Assembly (NCBI GenBank): GCA_040384665.1
Contig: JAZKIY010000065.1
Coordinates: 1 to 64,000, forward strand
Source of the DNA: PCRC01 sp040384665
GTDB lineage: Bacteria > Pseudomonadota > Gammaproteobacteria > Burkholderiales > Burkholderiaceae_C
Direction of reading: 5' to 3'
Length of the DNA stretch: 64,000 bases
Below the pieces are notes generated by a model, which was not told the origin of the DNA, ran no database searches, and saw only the letters and a program-made list of their open reading frames with translations. Positions 42,922-52,460 of this stretch are shown here, piece by piece (position 1 is the stretch's first letter; every line of letters starts with the position of its first letter). The translations under genes and the position numbers were made by a program.

Positions 42922-45201
42922 TCAGACCGCCACTTTGCCGCCACCGTTTTTGGTGATGACGACGGTGGCCGAGCGGGGCCGACGGCGGTTGGCCAGCACC
43001 GTGGTGTCGGCGATGGCGCTGGCGTCGCTGCTGTACGGCCAGTAGCTGGTGAAGGTGTTGGTCGCAAAGTCGGCCAGGGGGACCGTGGCTTCGCCCGGGT
43101 GCTGGATGTTCACAAAAATCGCCGTGCCGTCGGGCGACTCGGTGATGCCGGTGATCTCGCAGTTGCTCGGGCCGACCAGGAAGCGGCGCAGGTTGCTGTC
43201 GGTCGCGGCGGTGCCAACGAACGAGCCCTGGGTCGCCGTGGTGTTGGGCGTCACCGCCGTGTTGGTGTTGGTGATGGTGCGGGCACCACCGTCGCCCACA
43301 CGGCCAGGCACGGCGGCCAGCATCATGCAGTTGGTCACGTCGGTGTAGGCACCGTCGTCGGTCTGCAGCCAGAGCAGGCCGGGGGTGGCGTTGCTGAACC
43401 ACAGGCCGTCGGGGCTGGAGAAATCGTTGTTGGCGGTCAGCTGCGAGATGTTGGTCGATGCGGGTGCGTTGGCGCGCGCGCCGAACAGATAGACGTCCCA
43501 GCGCATCGCGGTGCCGCCCACGCCGGCCGATTCGGCCATGCGGATCACGTGGCCGTTGCGGTTGCCACGGGTGATGGTGCCGTTGGTGGCCACGTTGTCG
43601 TAGTAACGCGGGTTGGCCGGGTCGGTGTTGGTGAACGTGCGCGAGCTGTTGTTGGTCAGCGTGACGTAGATCTCACCGTTGGCGGGGTTCACGCCGGCCC
43701 ACTCGGGGCGGTCCATGCGGGTGGCGCCGGCGGCGTCGGCCGCGTGGCGGGCGTTGATCAGCACGTCGGTCTGGTCGGCAAAAGCGTAGCCGGCGTAGGC
43801 TGCGGTGATGTTGTTGGTGCCAAAACGCAGTTCCAGCCAGGTGCCGGTGCCGTCGGCGTTGAAGCGCGCGGCGTAGAGCTTGCCGTCGTCGAGGTACTTG
43901 TCACCGGCGGCCACACCACGGGTGGCGTCGGCCGGGTCCCAGACCGCGTTGGAGACGTACTTGTAGATGTACTCGTTCTGCGAGTCGTCGCCCATGTACC
44001 AGACCAGTGGCTGGCCGGCCACAACCGGGCCGAGCCAGGCACCTTCTTGCGCCTTGCGGCCCATGGCGGTGCGCTTCTTGGGCACCGAGGTGGGGTTGAA
44101 CGGGTCGATCTCGACGCACCAGCCGTAGGTGTTGGCGACGTTGCGGTAGTCGTCGGTGGCGGTGGCACCGGTGACCTCGGCGCGCCAGCGGCCATACAAA
44201 TCGGTGGCGGTGTCGGGTGTGACGGTGGCCCAGAGTTCGCGGCCGGTGCCGGCCACGCCGTAGCGGGTGAAGGAGGCAACTTCTTTGGCGCTGCGGTTCG
44301 GGTTGTCGGTGGCCGCGACGCGGCGGAAATAGCCCGCCCAGTTTTCTTCGCACGCCAGGTAGGTGTGCCAGGGCGTGTAGCCGTGGGCGCAGTTGTTCAC
44401 CGTGCCGCGGGTGCGGGTGCCGGTGGGCGAGAACTTGGTGACCATGGCCGCGTTGCCGCGGGCCGGGCCAGACAGGTCGATCTCGGTCAGGGTGTGGACG
44501 CGGCGGTTGAAGGTCGAGCCCTGGTTGTAGCTCCAGGCGCCGGCGCCGCTGCGGTTCACTTCGACCACGCTGACGCCGTGGACGAAGAACTCTTTCAGCA
44601 CCTCGTCGGCCACGGTGCGCACGCCTGCCACGATGGTCTGGCCGGTGGGGTGCAGGTAGGCGGGGGTGATGGCTTCGTGGTTCATCACCAGCAGGCCACG
44701 GGTGGACGAGTTGCGGTCGTACTGGCCGCTGGCGTTCATGCCGAAGTACTCCATGCCGTCAAAGTGGTCACCGGCGCGCTGGGCGTAGGTGGCGGCGGCG
44801 TCGGTGCCGTCGTTGGCGTAGGCGGCCACACCGGTGGCGAGCGGGTCGCCCAGGCGGTACATCACGCTGGCGGTGTAGCCGGCGGGCACGCTGACCACGT
44901 CGGCCAGCGACTTGGCGACCGGGTTGAACGACAGCGTGATGCCCGCAGGCGCCGGCGTGGGGGCGGGTGTGGGCGCAGGTGTGGGTGCCGGGGCCGGGGT
45001 GCCATCGCCACCACCGCCACAGGCGGCGAGGGCCATGGAGCCCAGCAGCGCGGTGCTGGCGGTGCCTACGCCGGCCTTGAACAGGCTGCGGCGGCTCAGG
45101 CGGGCTTCAACGATCTCTTCAAAAGTGGGGCCGTTGGTGGGGTTGGTGCCGATGTCTTCGGGGTCGATTGCCGACAGGTCGGTCTTGGTGATGGCGTTCA
45201 T
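42922..45201 (-). CDS. phoX: PhoX-type alkaline phosphatase
   Basis: A 759-residue protein of the PhoX (DUF839) family, calcium/iron-dependent phosphatases that release phosphate from organic esters outside the cytoplasm. A twin-arginine signal is clear (LSRRSLFKAGVGTAS, Arg37-Arg38), with a following LAAC that could make it a lipoprotein. A Pro/Thr/Ala repeat linker follows (residues about 67-85). DGMEYFGM, VMNHEAITP, NNCAHGYTPWHTYLACEENW and SSPDGLWFS are family segments that build the metal site. It has a Pho box upstream and a terminator downstream, so it is a single-gene unit. Confidence 0.93.
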   Translation of the reverse strand: MNAITKTDLSAIDPEDIGTNPTNGPTFEEIVEARLSRRSLFKAGVGTASTALLGSMALAACGGGGDGTPAPAPTPAPTPAPTPAPAGITLSFNPVAKSLADVVSVPAGYTASVMYRLGDPLATGVAAYANDGTDAAATYAQRAGDHFDGMEYFGMNASGQYDRNSSTRGLLVMNHEAITPAYLHPTGQTIVAGVRTVADEVLKEFFVHGVSVVEVNRSGAGAWSYNQGSTFNRRVHTLTEIDLSGPARGNAAMVTKFSPTGTRTRGTVNNCAHGYTPWHTYLACEENWAGYFRRVAATDNPNRSAKEVASFTRYGVAGTGRELWATVTPDTATDLYGRWRAEVTGATATDDYRNVANTYGWCVEIDPFNPTSVPKKRTAMGRKAQEGAWLGPVVAGQPLVWYMGDDSQNEYIYKYVSNAVWDPADATRGVAAGDKYLDDGKLYAARFNADGTGTWLELRFGTNNITAAYAGYAFADQTDVLINARHAADAAGATRMDRPEWAGVNPANGEIYVTLTNNSSRTFTNTDPANPRYYDNVATNGTITRGNRNGHVIRMAESAGVGGTAMRWDVYLFGARANAPASTNISQLTANNDFSSPDGLWFSNATPGLLWLQTDDGAYTDVTNCMMLAAVPGRVGDGGARTITNTNTAVTPNTTATQGSFVGTAATDSNLRRFLVGPSNCEITGITESPDGTAIFVNIQHPGEATVPLADFATNTFTSYWPYSSDASAIADTTVLANRRRPRSATVVITKNGGGKVAV

Positions 45202-45257
45202 CGGGGTATGCCTTTGGAGTTCAGTGGAAGAAAACCACTGGACGATAGGCGGCCCCG

Positions 45258-45308
45258 GTGACGCTCTGATGGCGGTTGTGTGACAACTGGGTGACGGCAC
45301 CGTGACGC
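45258..45308 (-). promoter_or_regulatory. Extended Pho box upstream of phoX (five 7-bp repeats)
   Basis: Read on the minus strand, five heptamers of the CTGTCAT type recur with exact 11-bp spacing: GCGTCAC, CCGTCAC, TTGTCAC, CCGCCAT and GCGTCAC, each separated by 4 nt. A -10-like TATCGT follows about 10 bases further. PhoB binds pairs of such repeats, so two PhoB dimers could bind here under phosphate starvation. Confidence 0.8.
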
Positions 45309-45333
45309 CGCCACGGTGCGCCAGCGCCGGTGT

Positions 45334-46202
45334 TCAGGCCGCCAGCTGTTGCGCATGGTGCGCGAGGTGGTCGGCCATGAAGCTGGCGATGAAGTAGTAA
45401 CCGTGGTCGTAGCCGGTGTGCTGGCGCAGCAGCAACGGCTGGCCGACCACCGCGCACACCGCCTCGAAGGTCTCGGGGTTCAATTGGTCGGCGAGGAATT
45501 TGTCGTCCAGCCCCTGGTCGATCAAAATGCCGCGCGGGTACGGTGCCTTGCCCTGGGCGGCCATCAGCCGGCTGGCGTCGTGCTGGCCCCAGGTGCCGCG
45601 GTCGGCCCCGAGGTAGCCGGTGAAGGCTTTCTGGCCCCAGGCGCAGTCCATCGGGGCGCAGATGGGTGCGAAGGCCGACAGCGACTTGAACACGCCGGGG
45701 TGGCGCAGCGCCAGCGTCAGCGCGCCGTGGCCGCCCATGGAGTGGCCGAAGATGCCAAGGCGTTGCGCGTCGATGGGCAAGGCCTTGGTGACCACGCCGA
45801 GCAGCTCTTGGACGATGTAGCTTTCCATGCGGTAGCGGGTGGCCCACGGCGGCTGCGTGGCGTCGAGGTAAAAGCCTGCCGCCAGGCCAAAGTCCCAGCT
45901 GTCGGCCTCGCCCGGCAGGTTGGCGCCACGTGGGCTGGTGTCGGGCGCGACCAGCGCCAGGCCCAGCTCGGCGGCGAGGCGCTGCGCGCCGGCCTTCACG
46001 ACGAAGGTTTCTTCGGTACAGGTCAGGCCCGCCAGGTACAGCAGCGCGGGCACTTGGCCACCGGCCGCGTCGATCTTCGCCTGCGGCGGCAGGAAGACCG
46101 AGAAGCGCATCGGCAGGCCGATCTCTGTGGACGCGTGTTTGTAGAAGCGCTGCACGCCGCCGAAGCAGCCGTGCTGGCTCAGCAGTTCGAGTTCAACCGC
46201 CA

Positions 46203-46203
<1 letters not shown>
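45334..46203 (-). CDS. fghA: S-formylglutathione hydrolase
   Basis: A 289-residue esterase D family serine hydrolase that releases formate and glutathione from S-formylglutathione. The nucleophile lies in GHSMGGHGALTLALRHP, with PRGANLPGEADSWDFGLAAGFY upstream and TGYDHGYYFIASF (catalytic His) near the C-terminus. Its ATG overlaps the adhC stop by one base, so the two enzymes of glutathione-dependent formaldehyde oxidation are co-translated. Confidence 0.97.
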
Positions 46204-47309
<1,106 letters not shown>

Positions 47310-47401
47310 GCGGGTGTCCTCGTGGGTGGTGTCGGAAACAGGGGGAGATTACAACCGAGGTTCAGCCCTGGCGCAGGTTTGGGGTTGTCACTGGGGTCAC
47401 A

Positions 47402-47471
47402 TTAGCTATCTATTTAATAGCTTGATCGCCAGATTTCACCAGAGCTTGAGGCCGATTTGGCTTGAAAAATG
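47402..47471 (+). repeat. AT-rich repeat family B, intergenic copy B6
   Basis: The sequence reads TTAGCTATCTATTTAATAGC, a near-perfect palindrome, then CGCCAGATTTCACCAGAGCT and CCGATTTGGCTTGAAAAATG. Its 3' third is identical to that of B7 over about 18 bases. It lies in the gap between adhC and mltA. Confidence 0.88.
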
Positions 47472-47525
47472 TGTTCCCGGCGTGTTGGCAGGCCTCTGGC
47501 CGCCCCCAAACACGCCCCAGGCCCT

Positions 47526-48713
47526 TTATTTCGGCCACAGCACCCACAGCCGCAGCGGCTGTTTGACGCGCCCGGCCAGCGCACCGGCGTCGTCGCCCCA
47601 GCCGGCAAAGTAGTCGGCCCGCACCGCGCCCACAATCGCCGAACCCGTGTCTTGCGCGAACACCAGTTTCTGCAGGTTCACCGCCGGCCCGCGGGTGGCG
47701 AGCCAGACCGGTGCGCCGTAGGGGATGCTGTCCTTGTCCACCGCGATCGAGCGGCCGGGGGTGAGCGCCACACCCAGCGCGCCGCGCGGGCCGAAGGCGG
47801 CGTCCAGCTCGCTCATGGTCTCTTCGCGGAAGAACACCACGCGCGGGTTGCTCCACAGCATCTCGTTCAGGCGCTGCGGGTTCGCGGCCGCCCAGCCCTT
47901 GATGGACGGCCACGACACGTCGCGCAGCTCACCCTGGTCCAGCAGCCAGCGGCCAACGCTTTTGTACGGCTGCTCGTTGGTTGCGGCAAAGGCCACGCGC
48001 ACCAGCTTCTGGCTGCCGTCGGCCTCGGTGATGCGCACCCGGCCAGAGCCCTGGATCTGCAGGATCAGCGCGTCCACCGGGTCGGCCAGCCAGGCGATCT
48101 CGCGGCCCCGCAGGGCGCTGCGCACCGCGGGTGAACTGTCGATCTCCTGCCGGGTGTGCCAGGGCCGGCGCGACGCCAGATTGGCCGGTGGTTTGTACAG
48201 CGGCACCTGGAACTGCGGTGTGGGTGTGCGGCTGGCCTCCAGCAGCGGCTCGTAGTAGCTGGTCAACATGCCGACCGGCTGGCCCTCGGTGCTCTCCACC
48301 CGGTAGGGCTGGAAGCGGTTGACCAGCCAGCGGCGCTGCGCGTCTTCGTCGGCAATGCTGAGCTGGCGCACCTCAACGCACAGCAGGGCAAATGCCGGCA
48401 GCGGGCGCTCGCAGCCACGTATCCAGGCGTTCCAGGCCTCGAACAGCGTGTCGTCGGTGAAGCCGGGCAGCTCGCGCCAGCGCACCGGCACCCAGCGGCT
48501 TTTGGGGCGCTGCTGCGCGTCGGGCAGCTCGGCCGTGTCGTTGAACTCAAAGGCGGGACGGGGCACGGCCACAGGGGGCAACACGGGTACGGGCACACTG
48601 GGCACCACCACCGGGGCCACCACGGGCGGGGAGCTTTGGCGCGGCGCGCTGCCACAGGCCACCAGGCTTCCTACAATCACCGCCACACCGGACCACCGCA
48701 GGACTTGACACAT
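47526..48713 (-). CDS. mltA: Membrane-bound lytic murein transglycosylase A
   Basis: A 395-residue lipoprotein (VIVGSLVACGSA) that cleaves peptidoglycan to 1,6-anhydromuropeptides. The MltA domain covers roughly residues 110-290, with LTSYYEPLLEASRTP and QIQGSGRVRI; the 3D barrel domain follows with DKDSIPYGAPVWLAT, FAQDTGSAIVGAVRADYFAGWG. The chosen ATG shares its bases with the start of a tiny plus-strand ORF, so the two genes start head to head with no gap. An in-frame upstream extension exists but is not protein-like. Confidence 0.94.
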   Translation of the reverse strand: MCQVLRWSGVAVIVGSLVACGSAPRQSSPPVVAPVVVPSVPVPVLPPVAVPRPAFEFNDTAELPDAQQRPKSRWVPVRWRELPGFTDDTLFEAWNAWIRGCERPLPAFALLCVEVRQLSIADEDAQRRWLVNRFQPYRVESTEGQPVGMLTSYYEPLLEASRTPTPQFQVPLYKPPANLASRRPWHTRQEIDSSPAVRSALRGREIAWLADPVDALILQIQGSGRVRITEADGSQKLVRVAFAATNEQPYKSVGRWLLDQGELRDVSWPSIKGWAAANPQRLNEMLWSNPRVVFFREETMSELDAAFGPRGALGVALTPGRSIAVDKDSIPYGAPVWLATRGPAVNLQKLVFAQDTGSAIVGAVRADYFAGWGDDAGALAGRVKQPLRLWVLWPK

Positions 48714-48855
48714 GACTTTGCTTTTGTTGGAGGCGCTGGGCGCTGGCCTGTTGTTGGTGGGCATTGTCTGGTGGACCATGTTCTCTGGCCGCAAAGGCGG
48801 TGAACCCGACCGTGGCACCGACGACACCCCGGACGACACCCCGCCACCCCGGTAA
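48712..48855 (+). CDS. Small membrane protein ORF, 47 residues
   Basis: A short ORF with one hydrophobic span (LLLLEALGAGLLLVGIVWWT), then a basic stretch GRKGG and an acidic, Pro/Thr-rich tail. An AGGA ribosome-like site lies 8-9 bases upstream. Its ATG overlaps the mltA ATG on the opposite strand at the palindrome CATG. The membrane-span composition and the basic residues after it look real, but with 47 codons chance cannot be excluded. Function unknown. Confidence 0.5.
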   Translation: MTLLLLEALGAGLLLVGIVWWTMFSGRKGGEPDRGTDDTPDDTPPPR

Positions 48856-48865
48856 CACGGGCGCA

Positions 48866-49510
48866 TCACAGCTCCTGCAGCAGGTGGACCAGGTCCACCG
48901 CCGACTTGACGCCCATCTTGTCGAACACCCGCGCCCGGTGCACCTCCACCGTGCGCACGCTGATGTCGAGCGCGTCGGCGATCAGTTTGTTGGGCAGCCC
49001 CTGGGCCACACGCTGCATCACGTCGCGCTCGCGCTCGGTCAGCTCGGCCATGCGGGCGCGCAGGCGGTCCCGCTCGGCATGGCGTGCCAATGTGGCGGCC
49101 GAGAGGTTGAGCGCCTGCTCGACCCGGTCCACCAGCGCGTTGTCGGAAAAGGGTTTTTCGCAAAAGTCAAAGGCACCGCGCTTGACCGCGTCCACCGCGG
49201 TGGCCACGTCGGCGTGGCCGGTGAGGAAGATCACCGGCAGCGTGTTCAGCAGGCCCTCTGCGCTGAGCTGGTCGAACAGCGCCAGCCCGCTCATGCCTCC
49301 CGGCATGCGCACGTCCAGCAGCAGGCAACCGGCCTCGCGCAGCACCGGGCCACCGCGCGCAACGCGCTGCGCCAGCATGGCGGCAAAGGCCTCGGCGCTG
49401 TCAAAGGTCTCGCTGTTGAGGCGGCGGGTGCGCAGCAGCCAGGCCAGCGCGTCGCGCACGCTGGCGTCGTCGTCGACGATGAACACGGTGGCATTGGCGG
49501 CGGGTTGCAT
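48866..49510 (-). CDS. FixJ/LuxR-type two-component response regulator
   Basis: A 214-residue regulator: receiver domain (residues about 1-125, FIVDDDASVRDAL, phospho-acceptor Asp66 in LLLDVRMPGG, Lys in FCEKPFS) and a LuxR-type helix-turn-helix (ELTERERDVMQRVAQGLPNK ... DISVRTVEVHRARVFDKM). It matches FixJ/TtrR/DctR-like regulators. The ATG has an excellent AAGGAG site; another ATG nine codons upstream overlaps the kinase stop (ATGA) and is the alternative start. It is the output partner of the kinase immediately upstream. Confidence 0.93.
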   Translation of the reverse strand: MQPAANATVFIVDDDASVRDALAWLLRTRRLNSETFDSAEAFAAMLAQRVARGGPVLREAGCLLLDVRMPGGMSGLALFDQLSAEGLLNTLPVIFLTGHADVATAVDAVKRGAFDFCEKPFSDNALVDRVEQALNLSAATLARHAERDRLRARMAELTERERDVMQRVAQGLPNKLIADALDISVRTVEVHRARVFDKMGVKSAVDLVHLLQEL

Positions 49511-49515
49511 GGCGT

Positions 49516-49521
49516 CTCCTT
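49516..49521 (-). promoter_or_regulatory. Strong ribosome binding site for the response regulator
   Basis: AAGGAG on the minus strand, five bases before the ATG at 49510, favours this start over the ATG that overlaps the kinase stop. Confidence 0.6.
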
Positions 49522-49533
49522 CTTGGGCTTGTT

Positions 49534-51633
49534 TCATGCCAGTGGCAGGGTGAACATGAACACCGTACCGCAAGGTGCACGCGGTGCGAACGTCAGCTGT
49601 CCGCCATGCTGCTCCACCACCGTGCGGCACAGGCTCAGGCCCAGGCCCATGCCCTCGGCCTTGGTGGTGAAAAACGGGGTGAACAGCTGGGCGGCGACCT
49701 CCTCGCTGATGCCTTGCCCCGTGTCGGCCACCGAGAATGCTACCGCCGCCGGGTTGTCCACCTGGGCCACCTGGATGGTCAGCGTGCGCTCACCCGCCGC
49801 AGCGGGGGGTGTGGGGGCGACAGCCGCCGCGCCGGGCCGCCCCAAGCAAGGCACGGGCCCCTCGGGGGGCAGCGAACCACGCGCAGCGGGAAGCGTGGGG
49901 GCGATATCCATCGCCTGCATGCCATTGCGAACCAGGTTGAGCAGGACCTGCTCAACCATGGTGCGGTCGCACAACACCTCGGGCAGGTCTGTTGGGCAAT
50001 CGGTCTGCACCCGCACGCCCAGTTTGCGGGCCTGCAGCGCCACCAGCGGCATCACCGCGTCGAGCAATGCCTGTGGGGCCACGGCGGCACGCTGTTGGTC
50101 CCGGCGGCGCACAAAGTCGTGCACGCTTTTGATGATCTTGCCGGCGCGTTCGGCCTGGCCAGCGATGCGCTGCACCGCGTCGGCGAGGCTGCTCTGCGCC
50201 GGCGACGCCAGCGACGCGCCGCCCTCGCGCTGCAGCAGGTTGAGCGAACCGCTGGCGTAGCTGGAAATGGCGGCCAGCGGCTGGTTCAGTTCGTGGCTCA
50301 GCAGCGAGGCCATCTCGCCCACCATGGCCAGCCGGGCGGTGGCCTGCAGCCGCTCCTGCCGGGTACGGGACAGCTCTTCGGCGCTGCGCTGGGCGCTGAG
50401 GTCGAGGCAGGCGCTCATCCAGCCGGTGTGGGCGCCATTGGCGTTGATCAGCGGCGCTTCGATGATGAGCACCGGGAAGCGGGTGCCGTCCTTGCGCATG
50501 AAGACCGACTCAAAGCCCTCGCGTGGCGGCATCTGCCCGGCCATGCGGATGTCGTGCCGGCGCTGGTACTCGCCGTGCTGCTCGGTCGGCCAGTAGGCGG
50601 CGGGCGCCTTGCTGCCGAGCAGCTCGTCGGCGCTGAAACCGACCATGCTGCAGAACGCCGGGTTCACGTAGGTGATGCGGCCCTGCAGGTCGCGCGCGCG
50701 CAGGCCGGTGACGAGCGAGTCTTCCATCGCCTTGCGGAAGGCCAGTGCGTCGGCCAGGTCGTGCTCGGCACGCAGGCGGCGGCGCATGTCGTAGCCGAGC
50801 AAGGCCAGCACCGCCAGCAAGGCCAGCGACATGGCGCTGACCAGCGCGGTCAGCAGGTTGGGGAACAGGTCGGGCCCGTCGCGCCAGCTGTCGAGCCGCA
50901 GCACCATGGCCTGGCCCGGCAGGTCCAGCAGCTGCTGCGCGGTGAAGACGCGCTGGCCGCGCACCGGCAGGCCGTGCACGGCGAGCCGGGTGCCATCGGC
51001 CTCGGTGAACGACACCGACAGGTCGGCCGGCATGCGCGGGCTGAACATCTCGCCCAGCAGGCCATTGAGCGCGTAGTTGGCCACCAGATAGCCGGTGGTC
51101 TGGCCGCGCTCGACCAGTGGCAGGCAGAGGTCCATCACCTCCAGCCCCAGGCCACCGTACTGCGGCACGAAGTAGCTGCTGGCGTAGGCCGGTGCACCCA
51201 GCCGCTGGGCGGTGGCACAGGCCAGCGCAATGCCGGCCTGCGCGCGGTCGCGGCCCAGGCGGTCGAACACCGGCGGGCGGAACGGTGTGTCGGCCAGGGC
51301 CTGGGTGGCGAGGGCGCCGTCGCGCCACTCCAGCCGCAGCAACTCGCGGTGCTGGCGCAGGATCTCGGCCGCTTCCTGCGCCCACGAACCCGGGGTGGGC
51401 TGGTTGAAATGCAGCGCCTGCAGGCTTTGCACATTGCGGCTCAGCGTGGCGCGCAGGTTGCCCAGCGCCTCGGCGGCGTCGCGGTCCAGGCGGCTTTGCA
51501 CCTGGCTGACCTCGTAGCGGCTGGCCAGCCAGACCAGCGTGCCCAGCAGCGTGAGCACCAGGCTGACCACCACCGACCACAGCGCCCAGCGCGGCAGGCC
51601 GAGGCGGGTGGGGCTGGTGGTGGTTGCGTTCAT
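49534..51633 (-). CDS. PAS-domain sensor histidine kinase with a repeat in its ATPase domain
   Basis: A 699-residue membrane kinase. Two hydrophobic spans (about 15-40 and 262-285) bracket a periplasmic sensor region. A PAS domain follows (about 300-420, GRITYVNPAFCSMVGFSADEL). The dimerisation/phospho-acceptor site is His447 in LLSHELNQPLAAIS, the DctB/FixL/TtrS type. The ATPase domain has N box (NLVRNGMQAM), G1 (VADTGQGIS) and G2 (GMGLGLSLCRTVVEQHGG). Between N and G1 boxes, residues about 578-601 are encoded by repeat copy A3. Stop and start overlap the neighbouring genes. Confidence 0.92.
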   Translation of the reverse strand: MNATTTSPTRLGLPRWALWSVVVSLVLTLLGTLVWLASRYEVSQVQSRLDRDAAEALGNLRATLSRNVQSLQALHFNQPTPGSWAQEAAEILRQHRELLRLEWRDGALATQALADTPFRPPVFDRLGRDRAQAGIALACATAQRLGAPAYASSYFVPQYGGLGLEVMDLCLPLVERGQTTGYLVANYALNGLLGEMFSPRMPADLSVSFTEADGTRLAVHGLPVRGQRVFTAQQLLDLPGQAMVLRLDSWRDGPDLFPNLLTALVSAMSLALLAVLALLGYDMRRRLRAEHDLADALAFRKAMEDSLVTGLRARDLQGRITYVNPAFCSMVGFSADELLGSKAPAAYWPTEQHGEYQRRHDIRMAGQMPPREGFESVFMRKDGTRFPVLIIEAPLINANGAHTGWMSACLDLSAQRSAEELSRTRQERLQATARLAMVGEMASLLSHELNQPLAAISSYASGSLNLLQREGGASLASPAQSSLADAVQRIAGQAERAGKIIKSVHDFVRRRDQQRAAVAPQALLDAVMPLVALQARKLGVRVQTDCPTDLPEVLCDRTMVEQVLLNLVRNGMQAMDIAPTLPAARGSLPPEGPVPCLGRPGAAAVAPTPPAAAGERTLTIQVAQVDNPAAVAFSVADTGQGISEEVAAQLFTPFFTTKAEGMGLGLSLCRTVVEQHGGQLTFAPRAPCGTVFMFTLPLA
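49830..49901 (-). repeat. GC-rich repeat family A, copy A3 (inside a kinase gene)
   Basis: On the minus strand: CCCCCACGCTTCCCGCTGCG, then GTTCGCTGCCCCCCGAGGGG, ending CTTGGGGCGGCCCGGCG. It is read in the same frame as copy A2, giving IAPTLP...GSLPPEG...P. A second partial start of the same element seems to follow at about 49793-49821 (CGCCCCCACACCCCCCGCTG). Confidence 0.92.
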
Positions 51634-52460
51634 GACACAACGCGGTGTTGCAGGGCTGGCAACTGCCGCCGCACGGTGGCGAGGCGTTCGGCGCTGCACG
51701 CGCCCCGCACCACACCGGCGCCCTGCGCGCGCTGGGCCAGCACCTCGCCCCAGGGGTCGGCCAGCAGGCTCTGGCCCCAGGTGCGGCGGCCGTTGCCATG
51801 CACGCCACCTTGCGCCGCGGCCAGCACATAGGCCTGGTTCTCAATGGCGCGGGCGCGCAGCAGCACCTCCCAGTGTTGCTCGCCGGTGGTCCAGGTGAAG
51901 GCGCTGGGCACCAGCAGCAGGTCGGCCTGCAGCGCGCGGTACAACTCGGGGAAGCGCAGGTCGTAGCAGATGCTCAGGCCCACGCGCCAGCGGTGCCCGT
52001 CACGCGAGGGCAGCTCGAACGCCACCGGCTGTGTGCCCGCCTGCAGCACGGTGGCCTCGTCGTAATGCTCTTCGCCATTGCTGAAGTTGAACAGGTGGAC
52101 CTTGTCGTAGCGCGCCACACAGCGGCCACTCGGCGCAAACACCAGCGTGCTGTTGAACACGCGCTGCGGGTCCCCGGTGGCCAGCGGAATGGAACCACCG
52201 ACCACCCACAGCCCATGTTGCGCGGCCGCGTCGGCCAATGCGCGCTGCAGTGGCCCACCGGTGGGCAGGCCGTCGGGCCCAGGGGCGGGTTCGGCCAGCG
52301 CCAGCTTGTCGGTGTCGCGGTGGCCGAGCAGCGCAAAGTGCTCGGGCAGCAGCACCAGCTCGGCACCGCCGGCAGCGGCCTCGGCGACCAGCGCGCGGGC
52401 GGTGGCGAGGTTGGCGGCCAGCTCAGGGGCCGACACCATTTGCAGCGCGGCAACGTTCAC
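51630..52460 (-). CDS. Nitrilase-family amidase (Nit1/Nit2-like)
   Basis: A 276-residue carbon-nitrogen hydrolase. The catalytic triad is visible: Glu40 in LLPEHF, Lys120 in YDKVHLF and Cys165 in SICYDLRFPELYR. By overall form it resembles deaminated-glutathione amidase or omega-amidase, which repair or recycle amide by-products. The start is GTG, overlapping the yhdP stop (GTGA), and its stop overlaps the kinase start (ATGA). A nitrilase gene after yhdP is a known arrangement in proteobacteria; the kinase after it is less usual. Confidence 0.9.
   Translation of the reverse strand: MNVAALQMVSAPELAANLATARALVAEAAAGGAELVLLPEHFALLGHRDTDKLALAEPAPGPDGLPTGGPLQRALADAAAQHGLWVVGGSIPLATGDPQRVFNSTLVFAPSGRCVARYDKVHLFNFSNGEEHYDEATVLQAGTQPVAFELPSRDGHRWRVGLSICYDLRFPELYRALQADLLLVPSAFTWTTGEQHWEVLLRARAIENQAYVLAAAQGGVHGNGRRTWGQSLLADPWGEVLAQRAQGAGVVRGACSAERLATVRRQLPALQHRVVS

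Noticed and set aside
44932..45000. Internal tandem repeats in phoX
   Set aside because: They encode a Pro/Thr/Ala linker after the export signal, a common feature of secreted proteins, and not a mobile or regulatory repeat.
42739..45261. Long plus-strand open frame opposite phoX
   Set aside because: Gly/Val/His-rich shadow of phoX, with no signal, start context or known domain.
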